From NCBI GenBank assembly GCA_015233485.1, contig JADFXO010000257.1, forward strand, positions 1-5,796: DNA of 5,796 nucleotides, written 5' to 3'. Shown here piece after piece: positions 4,641 to 5,796 of this stretch. Positions within the stretch are counted from its first letter, which is position 1. Every line of letters begins with the position of its first letter. A program made the translations under genes and the position numbers. The DNA comes from Nitrospirota bacterium. GTDB taxonomy: Bacteria; Nitrospirota; Thermodesulfovibrionia; Thermodesulfovibrionales; Magnetobacteriaceae. The notes below the pieces were generated by a model. That model saw nothing but the letters and a program-made list of their open reading frames with translations, was not told where the DNA came from and did no database searches.

Positions 4641-5796
4641 ATGAAATTAAAAGGTAAAAAGATCGCACTATTCAACGCCCTGCCTCATCATGGCAGGTTT
4701 CTATTCCCTATCGCCGGTGAAGCACGTAAGCAAGGGGCGGAGATATTGTTTTTCACCACGTTGGTGGACTATCCATACGAGGGCGACGTCATTCGAAACG
4801 GTTTTAAGTGTAAATTCCTTATCGAATACGCTAACAAAGAGACTAATGCGAAGATTAAGGCCGCTACTAAAGAACTTCTTGAACAGTGGACACACGTCAA
4901 CTTCTCGTGGCATGGTTTCAGGCATTGGTCATTGTTTCAGCAGCATCGATCGCTGATTAGAAATGTAGAAGATTATTTCTGTCTCGACGCGCTGATTCAA
5001 CAGGAAAAGCCTGATATGTTTTTGACCCTCCACGAGATGAACCCGTGGGGTAAGCAAATCGGACATCTGGCCAAGAAATATGATATAGCCTACATTACCC
5101 TCCAGGAAGGCGACTACTATAACCCGATGCTTAATTTCACCACCCACTCCGAATACTCAATGGCTAATCTCATCTGGGGCGCCCAGACCAGAGACACTCT
5201 CCTTGCCCATAAGTGCTCATTTCACAAACTCTTAGTAATCGGAAATACCCATATCGACGACGCTATCAAAAAATTCACGCTTCCCTCTATGATGAAAAGT
5301 ATCAAAAAAGAACTGTCCATTCCCACTGACAAAAAAGTAATCGCATTTATGCCCAACACACACTGGGGCGCTGTGACTGAACGCTCTGTGTGGGTCGAGA
5401 TGCTGAAGGACCTTAAACGCCCCGACTTGGTATGCGTCTTTAAGTGGCATCCTCAGGTGACCTATCCCGCATTTCTGGAGATCAAAAAGATAATCGAAGA
5501 GCTGCTGCCGGGTGCTGTCGTGGTGTTCAGCTATGACCCGTATAAGATACTTGCCATCTCAGACTACTGCGTCGTTATGGGCAAGACAACCCTCGGCGTT
5601 GAGGCCCTCGCATTCAGAAAACCGCTCTTTGATCTGTTCAACATCATAAACGGCGAGGAATACTATAAAGACATCGGCGTGGCGCAGTCCGTCTCCCCCG
5701 CCGGAAACTGGGAGTCCCTGTTTCAGACAATCGAAAAGGGCATCCCCGATGCAATCAAAGAAAAGGCAGATAAATTCGTTGACAGGGTATTCTACC
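4641..5796 (+). CDS. GT-B-like glycosyltransferase or UDP-sugar epimerase-like protein, 3' end off-window
   Basis: An uninterrupted frame of 385 codons starts at ATG 4641 (MKLKGKKIALFNALPHHGRF), with GGAG 4 bases upstream. A stop at 4620-4622 excludes a longer start. It runs off the right edge. The layout looks like two Rossmann-type halves. An N-terminal half begins with a strand and loop (KKIALFNALPHHGRFLFPIA) and carries TLHEMNPWGKQ near residue 131. A C-terminal half carries KKVIAFMPNTHWG, FKWHPQ at 267-272 and SDYCVVMGKTTLGVEAL around 308-323, followed by KPLFD. The HPQ plus SD...G.TTLG.EAL..RKP pattern recalls CDP-glycerol transferases, UDP-GlcNAc 2-epimerases and GT-B capsule or lipid glycosyltransferases, where these residues line the nucleotide-sugar site. 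It lacks a signal peptide and is probably cytoplasmic, acting in surface polysaccharide or protein glycosylation. The exact donor, acceptor and family are not resolved. Confidence 0.6.
   Translation, partial: MKLKGKKIALFNALPHHGRFLFPIAGEARKQGAEILFFTTLVDYPYEGDVIRNGFKCKFLIEYANKETNAKIKAATKELLEQWTHVNFSWHGFRHWSLFQQHRSLIRNVEDYFCLDALIQQEKPDMFLTLHEMNPWGKQIGHLAKKYDIAYITLQEGDYYNPMLNFTTHSEYSMANLIWGAQTRDTLLAHKCSFHKLLVIGNTHIDDAIKKFTLPSMMKSIKKELSIPTDKKVIAFMPNTHWGAVTERSVWVEMLKDLKRPDLVCVFKWHPQVTYPAFLEIKKIIEELLPGAVVVFSYDPYKILAISDYCVVMGKTTLGVEALAFRKPLFDLFNIINGEEYYKDIGVAQSVSPAGNWESLFQTIEKGIPDAIKEKADKFVDRVFY

Noticed and set aside
4690..5450. ORFs of 72-88 codons on both strands across the last gene
   Set aside because: They overlap the open frame from 4641, which carries the recognisable GT-B-like motifs; these are frame shadows.

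Overview
This window looks like an accessory, insertion-sequence-rich stretch of a Gram-negative bacterial chromosome of moderate GC content. The large exported protein combines a DUF7948-type N-terminal domain, SBBP beta-propeller repeats and divergent InlB-like repeats. That architecture is common in Nitrospirota (including magnetotactic lineages) and in deltaproteobacteria-like groups, so a member of one of these is the best guess. The taxonomic call is inference from protein style only; there is no rRNA or other marker gene here.

Positions 1-1012 are a pile of broken transposons, all reading left to right. From the left they are: the last codons and right end of one IS3-family element (1 to about 127); the C-terminal 60-odd codons and probable right end of an IS256-family (Mutator-type) transposase (about 128-353); and the C-terminal part of a second, different IS3-family transposase (354-749) with a long non-coding tail and a right terminus at about 1007-1012. 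The tail holds a nested, cloverleaf-like set of inverted repeats (754-861). The simplest reading is serial insertion: IS256-like into the second IS3, then the first IS3 into the IS256-like element.

Positions 1013-1226 are a leader with a weak promoter candidate, a small hairpin and a strong ribosome binding site. They lead into a 1065-residue secreted or surface protein (1227-4424). Its order is signal peptide, DUF7948-type domain, seven SBBP blades, two Cys-containing InlB-like repeats, and an unrecognised 150-residue C-terminal module that is clearly more AT-rich.

Positions 4425-4640 hold two hairpins after the gene, the second a 12-bp perfect stem that probably ends transcription, then a TATAAT-type promoter. 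From 4641 to the window edge runs the open-ended start of a GT-B-like protein (probable glycosyltransferase, CDP-glycerol transferase-like or UDP-sugar 2-epimerase-like). It has its own promoter and is probably not in an operon with the repeat protein. No CRISPR array, tRNA or rRNA is visible. The strongest points of interest are the nested IS debris with the structured tail, the homogenised blade repeats with one shortened blade, and the AT-rich C-terminal module.
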